The notes under the pieces: model-generated
What the model saw: only the letters and a program-made list of their open reading frames with translations
Database searches by the model: none
Told to the model about the DNA's origin: nothing
Assembly: GCA_002239025.1 (NCBI GenBank)
Contig: MPNM01000014.1
Span: forward strand, 21,638-85,637
From: Chloroflexi bacterium bin125
GTDB taxonomy: Bacteria > Chloroflexota > Dehalococcoidia > Bin125
DNA length: 64,000 nucleotides
Direction: 5' to 3'
Position numbers and translations under genes: made by a program
In this document: piece by piece, positions 1 to 8,294 of the stretch
Position numbering within the stretch: the first letter of the stretch is position 1
Layout: each line of letters starts with the position of its first letter

Positions 1-459
1 TATCAGGTCGAGGATGTCGTGAATGACGGGCAGCAGTTGTCCGGCATCGTCCAGCAACTGGATGGGTTCTTGCGAGCTGAAGTACCGGCCCGGGCGATGA
101 GAGCGCCAATGGACCGCGTCAAAGGTCGGCATCCAGACGACCTTCGTGCCCAGCTTGAGCGCGATACGCAACGCCTCGGGATTGAGCCCTCCGACGCCGT
201 GATCAAGGGCGATTCCGCCGAAGATGTCGAGCGCGGGGAAATCGTCCTTCAACGCCCAGGCAATCGGTTGTGTGGGATATTCGTGACTTTTGAGAACGAT
301 CCCGGACATTCGACGCGTCTGTGCGGCCCTGGCGAGCTGCCGCGCGTCCATGCGACGTTCGGTGTACGGGTCGGGGCCGGCATGGACGTGGACATCGACC
401 GCGCCTTCAAGCAGGGCCAGCGCGTGGTCCGAAGGCTGGATGGTTGCTGAGTCAGTCAC
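1..459 (-). CDS. DUF6282-like metal-dependent hydrolase (3' part outside window)
   Basis: Partial gene: about 153 N-terminal codons are visible before the window edge. Reading starts at a GTG whose first bases overlap the stop of the upstream nucleoside hydrolase gene (GTGA, 4 bp), so the two are probably translationally coupled. Residues 22-30 read DVHVHAGPD, an HxH metal-binding signature at the end of a first beta strand as in amidohydrolase-fold TIM barrels. Further on come KSHEYPTQP and a Gly-rich GGIALDHGVGGLNPEAL stretch, which I associate with the DUF6282 family. The substrate is unknown. Coupling to a nucleoside hydrolase suggests a shared catabolic step, but that is inference. Confidence 0.75.
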   Translation of the reverse strand, partial: MTDSATIQPSDHALALLEGAVDVHVHAGPDPYTERRMDARQLARAAQTRRMSGIVLKSHEYPTQPIAWALKDDFPALDIFGGIALDHGVGGLNPEALRIALKLGTKVVWMPTFDAVHWRSHRPGRYFSSQEPIQLLDDAGQLLPVIHDILDLI

Positions 460-1388
460 GTCGCGAAACCAGCGCTTCTGGTCCCAGCGTGGAATTCGGC
501 GAGCTTGGTGAATAGATCGTTGAAGATAGGGTCGCGTCGCACGTAGTGTGCCTCGGTGAACGGAGCATGCGGTGCATCGTCGGGAGGCACCGCCCAGGTC
601 ATGTCGTTGGTGAGCATCGGGCGGACCGTACTCCGGGTTTGCACCCAGGCTTCGGCGATCAGGTAGCCGATGGCGGAGAGGTCCCAAATCTCTTTGGAAC
701 GTCCCGGATATTGCTCGTTGTGATCGCGGAAGATGTCGCAGAGATACTCACCGATCGGTCCCTGCGGTCTGATATATGCGTCGAGTTCGGCGGTGCTCGT
801 GAGCAAGTGCGAGGCAGCGCCGTAGCAGGGGATGTGGATGAGCGGCGCTCCGCTGTCGAACACGGCTCGCGCAGCGATCGGATCCTGGTAGAGGTTGAAC
901 TCGCGGGCGTCGTCGCGATGCTGAGGCTGCCCGCCAAGCCAGACAATCACAATACGACGGGCGATCTGCGGCGCGTCGTTCAGGGCTGACGCGACATTGG
1001 TCAATGCGCCAATGGCGGCGACAAAGAGTGGTCCGTCTCTGGGCTCCATGGCCCGCTGGATCAGGTCATCAGAGGCAGCATTCTTAACTGATGGATGGTC
1101 GTCGCTGAGGAATCGGTCTGCTCCGCGCATCACACGATTGCCGGGATCGACATTCAGGCGCTCCAACAGACGGTAAATCTCCGCTTCGGATTCGGTCACG
1201 CCTTCTGCCGGAGAATTGCCCTGACGCATGAAGAGTGTGGCGTAGATCGCTTCCAACTGCAGCCGGTCTTGCGAGAGCAACGCATGGACCACGGCGAACT
1301 GGTCGTCGATCTCGTTGGCGGTGTCGGTGTCGAGCACCATTGGGACGCGATTCGGCGGGGCGGGTGGACTCAAAACGTGATGCTGCAT
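456..1388 (-). CDS. Inosine/uridine-preferring nucleoside hydrolase family protein
   Basis: 310 residues, the usual length of the family. The N-terminal signature VLDTDTANEIDDQFA (about residues 18-32) is the Asp-rich calcium-binding motif of IU-nucleoside hydrolases, with Asn-Glu where many members have Pro-Gly. FVAAIGALTNVASAL matches the conserved GPLTNLA segment. Family members cleave the N-glycosidic bond of ribonucleosides to ribose and base in the cytoplasm; the actual substrate cannot be read from sequence. No strong ribosome site precedes the ATG, and an internal ATG 16 codons in is possible. The gene is divergent from the F420-type oxidoreductase and overlaps the DUF6282-like gene by 4 bp. 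Confidence 0.88.
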   Translation of the reverse strand: MQHHVLSPPAPPNRVPMVLDTDTANEIDDQFAVVHALLSQDRLQLEAIYATLFMRQGNSPAEGVTESEAEIYRLLERLNVDPGNRVMRGADRFLSDDHPSVKNAASDDLIQRAMEPRDGPLFVAAIGALTNVASALNDAPQIARRIVIVWLGGQPQHRDDAREFNLYQDPIAARAVFDSGAPLIHIPCYGAASHLLTSTAELDAYIRPQGPIGEYLCDIFRDHNEQYPGRSKEIWDLSAIGYLIAEAWVQTRSTVRPMLTNDMTWAVPPDDAPHAPFTEAHYVRRDPIFNDLFTKLAEFHAGTRSAGFAT

Positions 1389-1462
1389 GGATTCAGGGTA
1401 AAGGCGGGCAATGAGGGCGTAGTCTGAGGGCGACTGAACTGCACTAGTTGAGAGGATTGACG

Positions 1463-2299
1463 ATGAAGTACGGCGTGTTCATTTTCGCAACAGATCTGGC
1501 CATGGACCCGGTCTCGCTGGCTGTCGCCGCCGAGGAGCGCGGCTTCGAGTCGCTGTTTGTGCCCGAGCACGTTCACATGCCTGTCGAACGCGAAACGAGG
1601 TTCCCGCGTTCCGAGGACGGATCGCTGCCGGACGAGTATCGCCGGATTCACGATCCGTTTGTGGCCCTGGCTGCTGCAGCCGGCGCAACCTCGGAGATTC
1701 GCCTGGGCACCGGCATTTGCCTGGTAACCGAGCATGAGCCAATTGCGTTAGCAAAGCAGATCGCGTCGCTGGACATGATTTCCGGCGGTCGCTTCGAGTT
1801 TGGCATCGGCGCTGGCTGGCTGGCCGAGGAGATGGAGCCACTGGGTGTGCGCTTCGCCGATCGCTGGAAGGTGACGGAACAGCGAATCGCTGCGATGAAG
1901 GAGATGTGGACGCAGGACGAGGCTGAGTATCACTCGGAGTTCGTCGACATTCCCAAGACCTACGTGATTCCCAAGCCGACTCAGAATCCGTATCCGCCAA
2001 TCCTGATCGGCGCCGGCAGCAAGTGGGCGCGACAGCGGATTGTCGACTGGGCCGACGGCTGGCTGCCGAACATCACGGCGCCCGGCTTCGTCGAGCGTGG
2101 GATCCAGGACATCCAGTCGAGAGCGTCGGAGGCGGGACGAGACTTCGACGAGATCTCAATCAACGTCTTTGGTGCGGTTGAGGATGGCCTGGCCGAGTAC
2201 GAGCGCATGGGAGTCGACCGCTGCGTCTTCCGCTTGCCGGATGAGGGTGCGGACACGGTCATTCCGGAGCTGGATCGTCTGGCGAAGCTGATCGCGTAG
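1463..2299 (+). CDS. LLM-class flavin/F420-dependent oxidoreductase
   Basis: Bacterial luciferase-like TIM-barrel oxidoreductase of 278 residues. It begins MKYGVFIFATDLAMDP, with AEERGFESLFVPEHVH as the typical first helix/strand 2 and LDMISGGRFEFGIGAGW as the conserved mid-barrel segment. The short C-terminal region fits TIGR03619-type F420-dependent members. The ATG at 1463 is preferred over an upstream TTG because AGAGGA lies about 6 bases before it and the protein then starts at strand 1. Such enzymes use F420H2 or FMNH2 for diverse reductions or monooxygenations; the substrate is not inferable. It is followed by a repeat-filled gap and convergent with the PPOX gene. Confidence 0.88.
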   Translation: MKYGVFIFATDLAMDPVSLAVAAEERGFESLFVPEHVHMPVERETRFPRSEDGSLPDEYRRIHDPFVALAAAAGATSEIRLGTGICLVTEHEPIALAKQIASLDMISGGRFEFGIGAGWLAEEMEPLGVRFADRWKVTEQRIAAMKEMWTQDEAEYHSEFVDIPKTYVIPKPTQNPYPPILIGAGSKWARQRIVDWADGWLPNITAPGFVERGIQDIQSRASEAGRDFDEISINVFGAVEDGLAEYERMGVDRCVFRLPDEGADTVIPELDRLAKLIA

Positions 2300-2365
2300 C
2301 GATCATGAGGGCTCTCCCCCGGGAAGCTCTCCCGCCAAGCACGTAAGACCTTTTGGGGAAGTTGC

Positions 2366-2480
2366 CCCCTCTCCCTCAGGGAGAGGGCTGGGGTGAGGGT
2401 CCCTGAGTCCATCCTTTTGATCAGAGTGGCCTTTTGCCCAGGCCCGGCCCTCACCCTAACCCTCTCCCACAGGGAGAGGG
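2366..2480. repeat. Composite palindromic intergenic repeat (CCCTCTCCC/GGGAGAGGG)
   Basis: Two 9-bp stems with 3-base loops: CCCTCTCCC-TCA-GGGAGAGGG at 2367-2387 and CCCTCTCCC-ACA-GGGAGAGGG at 2460-2480. Each is flanked by GGGGTGAGGG or its complement CCCTCACCC, so the two hairpins face each other in opposite orientation and could fold into one larger structure. It fills the gap between a + gene and a - gene and may act as a bidirectional terminator. No coding potential is seen in 2300-2538. Confidence 0.8.
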
Positions 2481-2538
2481 AATCGGAGAGAGGCGGAGGG
2501 TGATTTGCGGACAGGACTCAGAAAGGGGAGGTCTTCAC

Positions 2539-3033
2539 TTACTTGTACCGCATGCCGCGCTGATCGCGGGAGCGCTCGCCTTTGAATTCGTAGACCGGGA
2601 CTCCGTAGCCGCACGAGGTCTGTGTTCGATCGACGCTGATTTCGATGACCTGACGCTCGGCGGTGGGAATGTCGACGCCCCGGAGCTCCTCAGCCTGCTC
2701 GGCGAGGATTGATTCCTCCAGCGGCATCGCCTTCGCGCGACCGTAGAGGCGGACGATGGCGGCGTCTTCGTCGAAGGAAGTGACCATCACCGTGATCGGT
2801 CCACCGGCGGCCGTGTGGCGCGCGGTCTCGTTGCCGCTGCCTCGGTAGTCGAAATAGGCGACGGTGTGACGATCGATGACTTGCAGGTCGGCAGCGCCCT
2901 TGGGCGACAGGTTGACGGGGCCCTCGCCGCTCGGCCCCTCACCCATGGACGGGTCGGCGGAGGCGACAAAGAACACCTTCGCGTTTCGGATCAAGTCCGC
3001 CTGCTCGTCGGTGATGTGGTCGATCATCGGCAT
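2539..3033 (-). CDS. Pyridoxamine 5'-phosphate oxidase (PPOX) family protein
   Basis: 164 residues. The N-terminal helix ITDEQADLIRNAKVFFVASAD leads into VNLSPKG (about residues 41-47), a pattern of the FMN-binding split-barrel PPOX family whose members are often annotated as flavin- or F420-binding oxidoreductases. AYFDYRGSGNETARH and VRLYGRAKAMP continue the fold. TSCGYGVPVYEF near the C-terminus is also common in this subfamily. The precise reaction is unknown. It lies 5 bp downstream of the 160-residue gene on the same strand, so the two are probably co-transcribed. Confidence 0.82.
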   Translation of the reverse strand: MPMIDHITDEQADLIRNAKVFFVASADPSMGEGPSGEGPVNLSPKGAADLQVIDRHTVAYFDYRGSGNETARHTAAGGPITVMVTSFDEDAAIVRLYGRAKAMPLEESILAEQAEELRGVDIPTAERQVIEISVDRTQTSCGYGVPVYEFKGERSRDQRGMRYK

Positions 3034-3038
3034 CGTAG

Positions 3039-3521
3039 CTATCGCTTTCGTCTGCGTTGCTCTTGTCGGGACTGGTTGGTCTTACGGTACGTGCGACCCA
3101 AGAATCGGGCTGCGCCCCGGAACGTTGACTCGGCCTCTTTCGAAGCTTGTTTCACTAGCTTCTGGGTGTCTGGTTGTTTCGGCTGCATGGCGGCGATCAA
3201 CTCGTCGAAGTGTTGCTGATCGGATTCGGCGAGCTGCGTAAACCAGTGCATCATGGCGCTCGGTCCGGCGGTCTGTAGTTCCAGGAAGACACCCGTCAGC
3301 GCGTTGACCGTCTCGTCTTTCCCACTCAGACGCGGCCAGAGCCGATCGTAGGCCTCCGGCTGAGATTGCTTGAACGGTCCCGCGAGCCAGATCAGAAAAC
3401 GTCGGCGATCCTCGTCTCGAGTCGCCGGCGTTGTCAGTCGCTGAGCGATCTGCGAAGCGACCTGTGGCGCTGCAGAACCTGCGATGACTTTTGCTGCCTG
3501 TCGGAGAAGAAAGTGCGACAT
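3039..3521 (-). CDS. Hypothetical protein, 160 aa, helical with basic C-terminus
   Basis: Not recognised. The protein looks mainly alpha-helical: an amphipathic N-terminus, a central segment rich in Trp, Phe and Leu (RRRFLIWLAGPFKQSQPEAY), and a strongly basic tail ending QEQRRRKR. There is no signal peptide, obvious membrane span or metal motif. It sits between a beta-propeller gene (24 bp upstream) and a PPOX gene (5 bp downstream) on the same strand, consistent with a three-gene operon. The basic tail could bind nucleic acid, but this is a guess. Confidence 0.6.
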   Translation of the reverse strand: MSHFLLRQAAKVIAGSAAPQVASQIAQRLTTPATRDEDRRRFLIWLAGPFKQSQPEAYDRLWPRLSGKDETVNALTGVFLELQTAGPSAMMHWFTQLAESDQQHFDELIAAMQPKQPDTQKLVKQASKEAESTFRGAARFLGRTYRKTNQSRQEQRRRKR

Positions 3522-3545
3522 GGCCTCACGATAACGAAGCGCGAC

Positions 3546-4298
3546 TCATAGCCGCGCGTTCCACGATGTCCAGGTTGCGCGGGTCAACTTGCGGACGTTG
3601 CCGTACTGGAGCGAGGCGGTGACAATGTCCCAGTTGCCACCGTCATGGAGCTGATAGGCGATGGTGTCGATCTCAAGAGGATGTGGCGACGGAGCACCGG
3701 CTGGCGAAGGCAGGTAAGAGATGTCTGTCATGGTTCTGTCCTGGTGCATGATCATGAGTTGAGCGTTGCGGATGAAGACGATGTCGCCGTCAAATTGGAT
3801 GCAGGGCGACGCGTCGGCGGGGTCCTGAGTTCGCCGTGTGAGTCTGGCGCTCTCTACGTCCAGTTCCCATATCCCACGCCTGGTGAACACGATGGTCCGC
3901 CCGTCCGCAGACCAATGCGGTTGATCGGCGTCCCGGATGATCAGCCGCTCCGTGCCGTCAGCATCCCGAATGTGGAGGTCCTGGTCACGAACGAATGCCA
4001 GTTGTAACGATGGTGACCAGGTTGGGTGGCTGGCGTGCTCGGACAGGACTGTTCGTTGCGTGCCATCTGGACTGACGGCTTCGATCCGGTGATTTCGTTC
4101 AACTGCGATCCACTGACCGTCGGGTGACCAGGCCGGATCATCGGCGGTTGCGCCCCTGGTCAGTCTGATCGCGTCGCCGCCTTCGGCAGGGATCGTGTAC
4201 AGATCCCAGCCCTCAGCGCGATTGCTAAGGAAGGCGATGGATTGGCCGTCAGGCGACCAGGCGGGGGACATGCCGTTTTCGGCAGAAATCAGTTCCAT
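3546..4298 (-). CDS. TolB/PD40-type beta-propeller protein
   Basis: About 250 residues with repeated PD40 signatures: SPAWSPDGQSIAFLSNR, DPAWSPDGQWIAVERN, HPTWSPSLQLAFVRD and QPHWSADGRTIVFTRR, i.e. four or more propeller blades. No clear signal peptide is seen, unlike periplasmic TolB. I chose the ATG at 4298 because blade 1 starts directly after it; an upstream ATG would overlap the divergent Nudix gene and adds a non-repeat leader. Probably a binding or scaffold protein of unknown partner, and the first gene of a likely three-gene operon. Confidence 0.75.
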   Translation of the reverse strand: MELISAENGMSPAWSPDGQSIAFLSNRAEGWDLYTIPAEGGDAIRLTRGATADDPAWSPDGQWIAVERNHRIEAVSPDGTQRTVLSEHASHPTWSPSLQLAFVRDQDLHIRDADGTERLIIRDADQPHWSADGRTIVFTRRGIWELDVESARLTRRTQDPADASPCIQFDGDIVFIRNAQLMIMHQDRTMTDISYLPSPAGAPSPHPLEIDTIAYQLHDGGNWDIVTASLQYGNVRKLTRATWTSWNARL

Positions 4299-4329
4299 GA
4301 GCGATACGGTAGGCAATAGCGTAAGTGGG

Positions 4330-4830
4330 ATGAGTGGTATCCGACACTTCACAGTGACGACGTTTGTTTCGATGAATGGTGCGACACTGTTGCACTGGCA
4401 TCGCAAAGTAGGGCTGTGGCTGCCGCCCGGCGGTCACATTGAGCCCAACGAGGATCCGATGCAGGCCGCGCGTCGCGAGGCATTGGAGGAGACGGGCATC
4501 GTGGTGGAGCTGTTGCCAACAACGTCCGCATTCAGTTACAGCGACCCACCGCAGCTATCGCCGCCGGCGACGATCATGGTCGAGCCGATCGGCTCCTTCG
4601 ATGGCGAGGACGCGCACCACCATATCGACATGATTTACTTTTCCCGGCCGGCATCGGGCGAGCCACCTGGTGTGCCTGCCGACACGTGGCAATGGGTGAT
4701 TCGAAAACAATTGGAGGATGATGCGCCGCTGACGCTCTCGGGCGTCACGGCGCACATCTCGGAGGATGTGCGGGTGTTGGGAATTGCGGCGATTGATCAT
4801 GCAGCAACATTCGAGGAGAACACAGCGTGA
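4330..4830 (+). CDS. Nudix hydrolase
   Basis: 166 residues. The complete Nudix box GX5EX7REUXEEXGU is present in GGHIEPNEDPMQAARREALE followed by ETGI, about residues 36-59. The start at MSGIRHFTVTTF places strand 1 at the N-terminus; a longer frame upstream lies inside the divergent propeller gene. The stop overlaps the GTG of serS (GTGA), implying translational coupling. Nudix enzymes hydrolyse nucleoside diphosphates linked to another moiety. The substrate is unknown; a housecleaning role beside an aminoacyl-tRNA synthetase is only suggestive. Confidence 0.88.
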   Translation: MSGIRHFTVTTFVSMNGATLLHWHRKVGLWLPPGGHIEPNEDPMQAARREALEETGIVVELLPTTSAFSYSDPPQLSPPATIMVEPIGSFDGEDAHHHIDMIYFSRPASGEPPGVPADTWQWVIRKQLEDDAPLTLSGVTAHISEDVRVLGIAAIDHAATFEENTA

Positions 4831-6089
4831 TTTCAGCGCAGATGATTCGGGAGCATGAGGACTTGATCCGGCGGTCGCTGGAACGTCGGCATGCAGAGGC
4901 GCCGGTGGACGAGGCAATCGAAGTCGATGAGCAGCGACGACGCGTGCTCGTCGAACTGGAAGAGCTGCGAGCCTCGCGCAACACTGCCGGTCGCGCGATC
5001 GGCAAAGCGAAGGACAACGAGGAGCGTCAGCGGCTGATCGCGGCACAGCGAGAGTCGGCATCGCGGATCGATGAGCTCGAAGAGCAGTTGAGAGAGATTG
5101 AGGTATCGCTCGACTCGCTGCTCCAGGAGATTCCCAACGTGGTCGGCGACGCAACGCCCGACGGCGACGACGAAGAATCGAACGTCGTGGTTCGCGAATG
5201 GGGAACACGGCGCGCATTTGAGTTTGAACCGAAGCCGCACTGGGACATCGGCGAGCAACTCGGGATTATTGACATCGAACGGGCAGCGGCGATGTCCGGC
5301 TCGCGGATGTACGCGCTCAAGGGAGCCGGAGCTCGGCTACAACGTGCGCTTATCGGTTGGTTCCTGGATAGTCATGGCGCATCCGGATATGAAGAGTGCT
5401 ACGTGCCGGCGATGGTCCGCGAGGACGCGATGCGTGCCTCGGGTCAGTTGCCGAAGTTTCGAGACAACTTGTATCGCGACGAAGAAGAGGACTATTACTT
5501 CGTCCCCACGGCTGAGGTTCCGCTGACCAATATGCACGCAGACGAAATCGTGAGCGAGGATCAACTACCGATTCGCTACGCGGCGCATACGCCGTGCTTT
5601 CGTCGGGAGAAGACCAGCGCCGGACGTGACGTACGCGGAATCAAGCGGGTGCATCAGTTTGAGAAAGTGGAGATGTACCAGTTCACGACGCCTGAGGCCT
5701 CGACGGATGCCTTGGACGAGATGCTGGCGCAAGCAGAGTCGTTGTTGCAGGGTCTGGAACTGGAGTATCGAGTGCTGCAGATTTGCAGCGGCGACATCGG
5801 CTTCAGCGCGTCTGTGAGCTATGACCTCGAGATCTGGGCGCCGGGCGCACAAGAATGGCTTGAAGTGTCAAGCGTCTCGAACTGCACTGACTTCCAGGCT
5901 CGGCGGGCGAATATTCGTTACCGGCCGTCGGAGAAAAAAGGCACACGATTCGTTCATACCTTGAACGGCTCAGGATTGGCGCTGCCGAGGACCATCGCGG
6001 CACTGCTGGAGAGCGGTCAGCAGGAAGATGGCTCCGTGATTCTTCCGGAAGTGCTGGCTTCGCGAATGGGTTCACGTGTCATCACTTGA
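4827..6089 (+). CDS. serS: Seryl-tRNA synthetase
   Basis: 420 residues, the normal class II SerRS length. The N-terminal tRNA-binding coiled coil spans about residues 25-100, beginning MISAQMIREHEDLIRRSLERR. Catalytic motifs are VPTAEVPLTNMH, motif 2 FRREKTSAGRDVRGIKRVHQ and FEKVEMYQF, and motif 3 NGSGLALPRTIAALLE near the end. It charges tRNA-Ser with serine using ATP in the cytoplasm. The GTG start reproduces the canonical N-terminus and overlaps the Nudix stop by 4 bp. A tRNA-Ser gene lies about 2 kb downstream on the other strand. Confidence 0.96.
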   Translation: MISAQMIREHEDLIRRSLERRHAEAPVDEAIEVDEQRRRVLVELEELRASRNTAGRAIGKAKDNEERQRLIAAQRESASRIDELEEQLREIEVSLDSLLQEIPNVVGDATPDGDDEESNVVVREWGTRRAFEFEPKPHWDIGEQLGIIDIERAAAMSGSRMYALKGAGARLQRALIGWFLDSHGASGYEECYVPAMVREDAMRASGQLPKFRDNLYRDEEEDYYFVPTAEVPLTNMHADEIVSEDQLPIRYAAHTPCFRREKTSAGRDVRGIKRVHQFEKVEMYQFTTPEASTDALDEMLAQAESLLQGLELEYRVLQICSGDIGFSASVSYDLEIWAPGAQEWLEVSSVSNCTDFQARRANIRYRPSEKKGTRFVHTLNGSGLALPRTIAALLESGQQEDGSVILPEVLASRMGSRVIT

Positions 6090-6951
6090 TCCGTACCGAG
6101 AGGCCAACCGCGCTCGTTGGGACGAGACGGTCGCGGTTCATGCCGCCTCCGAGTTCTATGGAGTCGACCGATTCCTGGCGGGCGAGTCAACACTGTTGCC
6201 ACTCGACCTGGATGAAGTCGGCGACGTAACCGGCAAGTCGCTGCTGCACCTGCAGTGTCACTTCGGGCTGGACACGTTGTCGTGGGCGCGAATGGGCGCT
6301 GAGGTGGTCGGTGTCGACTTTGCGCCGTCTGCGGTCGAGACAGGCCGTGAGATTGCAGCGCGGGCCGGGCTGAATGCGGAGTTTGTTGAGTCGGAGTTGT
6401 ACGCATCGCCCGATGTACTCGCGGCTCGGCTGGGAACCTTCGATTTCGTCTACGTCAATCTCGGCGCCCTCTGCTGGCTGCCCGATGTCATGGGTTGGGC
6501 GCAGGTCTGCGCTTCATTCCTGCGCGACGGCGGAACGCTCTACGTCAGAGACGTGCATCCGACGACCTGGTGTCTGGACGATGAAGTTCCCGATGGAGAA
6601 TTGGTGCTCCGTCACTCTTACTTCGAGCAGCAGGATCCATTTCACTGGGCTGGCGACGACGACTATGCCGACCGGTCAGCGAAGTTCACGCATCGTGACG
6701 CTTATGAGTGGAATCACGGGATTGGCGAGATCGTCACTGCTGTAATCAACTCGGGATGCAGCATTGACTTCCTGCACGAGCAGGATTGGACGGTGTACCG
6801 AGCGCTGCCGTGGATGGTCGAAGAGGAACGCGGCATCTTCCGACTGCCGCGACGTGATGGCGAAGTCGATCCCCGGCTGCCGTTGATGTTCTCGCTCAGG
6901 GCGACCAAACGCGTTATTCAACACTCCCCATCGGCTCTTCCTTCCAGGTGA
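6076..6951 (+). CDS. Class I SAM-dependent methyltransferase
   Basis: 291 residues with a Rossmann-type SAM site: SLLHLQCHFGLDTLSWARMG is motif I with Gln-Cys in place of the common GCGxG. VVGVDFAPSAVETGRE holds the acidic motif II residue, and FDFVYVNLGALCWLPD is the post-strand-4 region. The tail is Trp/Glu rich and likely forms the substrate lid. The GTG start overlaps the end of serS by 14 bp, so it is read as part of the serS transcript. The substrate is unknown; similar proteins are annotated only as class I methyltransferases. Its 3' end overlaps the convergent gene by 38 bp. Confidence 0.82.
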   Translation: MSSLDPYREANRARWDETVAVHAASEFYGVDRFLAGESTLLPLDLDEVGDVTGKSLLHLQCHFGLDTLSWARMGAEVVGVDFAPSAVETGREIAARAGLNAEFVESELYASPDVLAARLGTFDFVYVNLGALCWLPDVMGWAQVCASFLRDGGTLYVRDVHPTTWCLDDEVPDGELVLRHSYFEQQDPFHWAGDDDYADRSAKFTHRDAYEWNHGIGEIVTAVINSGCSIDFLHEQDWTVYRALPWMVEEERGIFRLPRRDGEVDPRLPLMFSLRATKRVIQHSPSALPSR

Positions 6952-7315
6952 AGAAGGGACCGCCGATCTTGACGTGTACCGGCTCGGTGAAGGTGGGATG
7001 CGTGGCCAGCGTGAGTTGATGTCGCGCGCGGCCTCCAGTGGCGAGCTTGGCGCGGACGTCTTCGGGACCTCGCCAGGAGTCTTGTCGGGCTCGTGTCGCG
7101 AGCCAGTGATCCTTGTCGATGTATTGCGTCAGCAAGACGACCATGTCGCAGGGTTCGGTTACCTCATCGTTGGGATGGGGCTCCTCGGCGCGGAACATGC
7201 CCAGGATGCGGGCGCCGGCCGCTTCGATGGCGGGCCAGATTTCCTCCCGGCTGAGACGCTCGAACTCGTCGAACGAGTCTTTCTGAATCCAGAATCGGCG
7301 CATGACGACGAGCAT
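6914..7315 (-). CDS. Small NIPSNAP/Dabb-like alpha-beta barrel protein
   Basis: 133 residues from an ATG with a strong GGAGG ribosome site 7-8 bases upstream; longer upstream frames were rejected for that reason. MLVVMRRFWIQKDSFDEFER, then EIWPAIEAAGARILGMFRAE and VVLLTQYIDKDHWLATRARQ, resemble the ferredoxin-like dimeric alpha-beta barrels of NIPSNAP or EthD-type proteins. No catalytic residues can be assigned. It is convergent and overlapping with the methyltransferase, and divergent from the 207-residue gene. Confidence 0.62.
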   Translation of the reverse strand: MLVVMRRFWIQKDSFDEFERLSREEIWPAIEAAGARILGMFRAEEPHPNDEVTEPCDMVVLLTQYIDKDHWLATRARQDSWRGPEDVRAKLATGGRARHQLTLATHPTFTEPVHVKIGGPFFTWKEEPMGSVE

Positions 7316-7394
7316 GATTGCTACCTCCCACTGTTGTCTCTCAATGGCGCAGATGTTGCGCGTAGCATTATGGCGCAAATGGTGAGGAGCGCCT

Positions 7395-8018
7395 GTGAGC
7401 ATTCTGAGACGGATCTTGAGACGCGGTCCGGACGAGGAATCGACCAAGGCCGTGATTGACATGCTGGCCAAGCGCAGCGTGAGCGGCCAGGCTGCGTCGG
7501 ACCCGAAGAGTGTCATGCAGGAACTGTCGTTGGCCAAGGGCTCACGCACGCTGGCGGTGATCGAGCTGGACGACGATCAGGCGCCGCTTCGCCATGTGGT
7601 GGCATCGCGGATCGGCGGTGATGCGGCGGGACACATGGGGCGTATCACCGTGACGGGATTCCACGTGACGCTCGACCGTAGGGCGCTACCGGCGGACTGG
7701 CCATCGCGCTGGGCGACGCCGGTGCAAGCGCGGCCGAGCGAGTCACGCGGAGATTTCGGCGAATCGTCCGATTTCGTCTGGCGTCCGCTGGATGCCACGG
7801 GCGCTGACGTGGCCCAGGTTGTCGAGTTGCTCACGGCGAACGAACGCGTCAGCCGCTGGGTCGGTGGAGTGCTCCGCGATCAGGAGACGATCCAGGTTGA
7901 GGTGGCGCCGTCGGCGTCGAGAGTGCGGGTGGCGGCGCATCAGACGGGCAGTGGTCTGCCGCATCCAACCACGGTCGAGGCGGTGCTGACCGTCGCTCGG
8001 GCCATCGCCGGGTCGTAG
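7395..8018 (+). CDS. Hypothetical protein, 207 aa
   Basis: Not recognised. GTG start with GAGGAGC a few bases upstream. The N-terminus is basic (SILRRILRRGPDEES). A central region rich in beta strand contains HVVASRIGGDAAGHMGRITV, and the C-terminal part alternates short helices and strands. There is no signal peptide, membrane span or metal motif. It stands alone between a divergent upstream gene and tRNA-Ser on the opposite strand. Composition matches the surrounding chromosome, so it is probably a native lineage-specific gene. Confidence 0.6.
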   Translation: MSILRRILRRGPDEESTKAVIDMLAKRSVSGQAASDPKSVMQELSLAKGSRTLAVIELDDDQAPLRHVVASRIGGDAAGHMGRITVTGFHVTLDRRALPADWPSRWATPVQARPSESRGDFGESSDFVWRPLDATGADVAQVVELLTANERVSRWVGGVLRDQETIQVEVAPSASRVRVAAHQTGSGLPHPTTVEAVLTVARAIAGS

Positions 8019-8032
8019 GTACAACGCTGTGC

Positions 8033-8122
8033 TGGCGGAGGGGGAGGGATTCGAACCCCCGAGACGCTTGCACGCCTAACGGTTTTCAAGACCGCCGCCT
8101 TCGTCCGCTCGGCCACCCCTCC
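8033..8122 (-). tRNA. tRNA-Ser (UGA anticodon)
   Basis: Read on the minus strand: acceptor arms GGAGGGG and CCCCTCC pair fully, and D-arm GGCCGAGCGG is present. The anticodon stem-loop CGGTCTTGAAAACCG places TGA in the loop. A long class II variable arm is followed by a T arm with loop TTCGAAT. Discriminator G is followed by an encoded CCA. About 90 nt including CCA. Confidence 0.96.
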
Positions 8123-8189
8123 GTCAGGGTCAGCGTACAACTCCATCCGGCGATACACGCTGGCGCTTACCCATTTGGTCTCTGCTTTG

Positions 8190-8267
8190 TGTAGAGGCGG
8201 ACCCTTGTGGTCGCCATTCACTCTTGCGGTGGAGAACAAGTAAGGGCGGCCACAAGGGCCGCCCTTA
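8190..8267. repeat. Palindromic repeat pair with GGGCGGCC hairpin, possible terminator
   Basis: A perfect 11-bp stem TAAGGGCGGCC / GGCCGCCCTTA with loop ACAAG lies at 8241-8267. About 45 bp upstream, GGCGGACCCTTGTGGTCGCC (from about 8196) is a diverged inverted copy of the same unit. It lies beyond the 3' end of the leftward alcohol dehydrogenase gene, where it could stop transcription before tRNA-Ser. The rest of 8123-8294 shows no coding potential. Confidence 0.75.
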
Positions 8268-8294
8268 CGGGTGACTTGCCAGAAGCCTTGTCGA

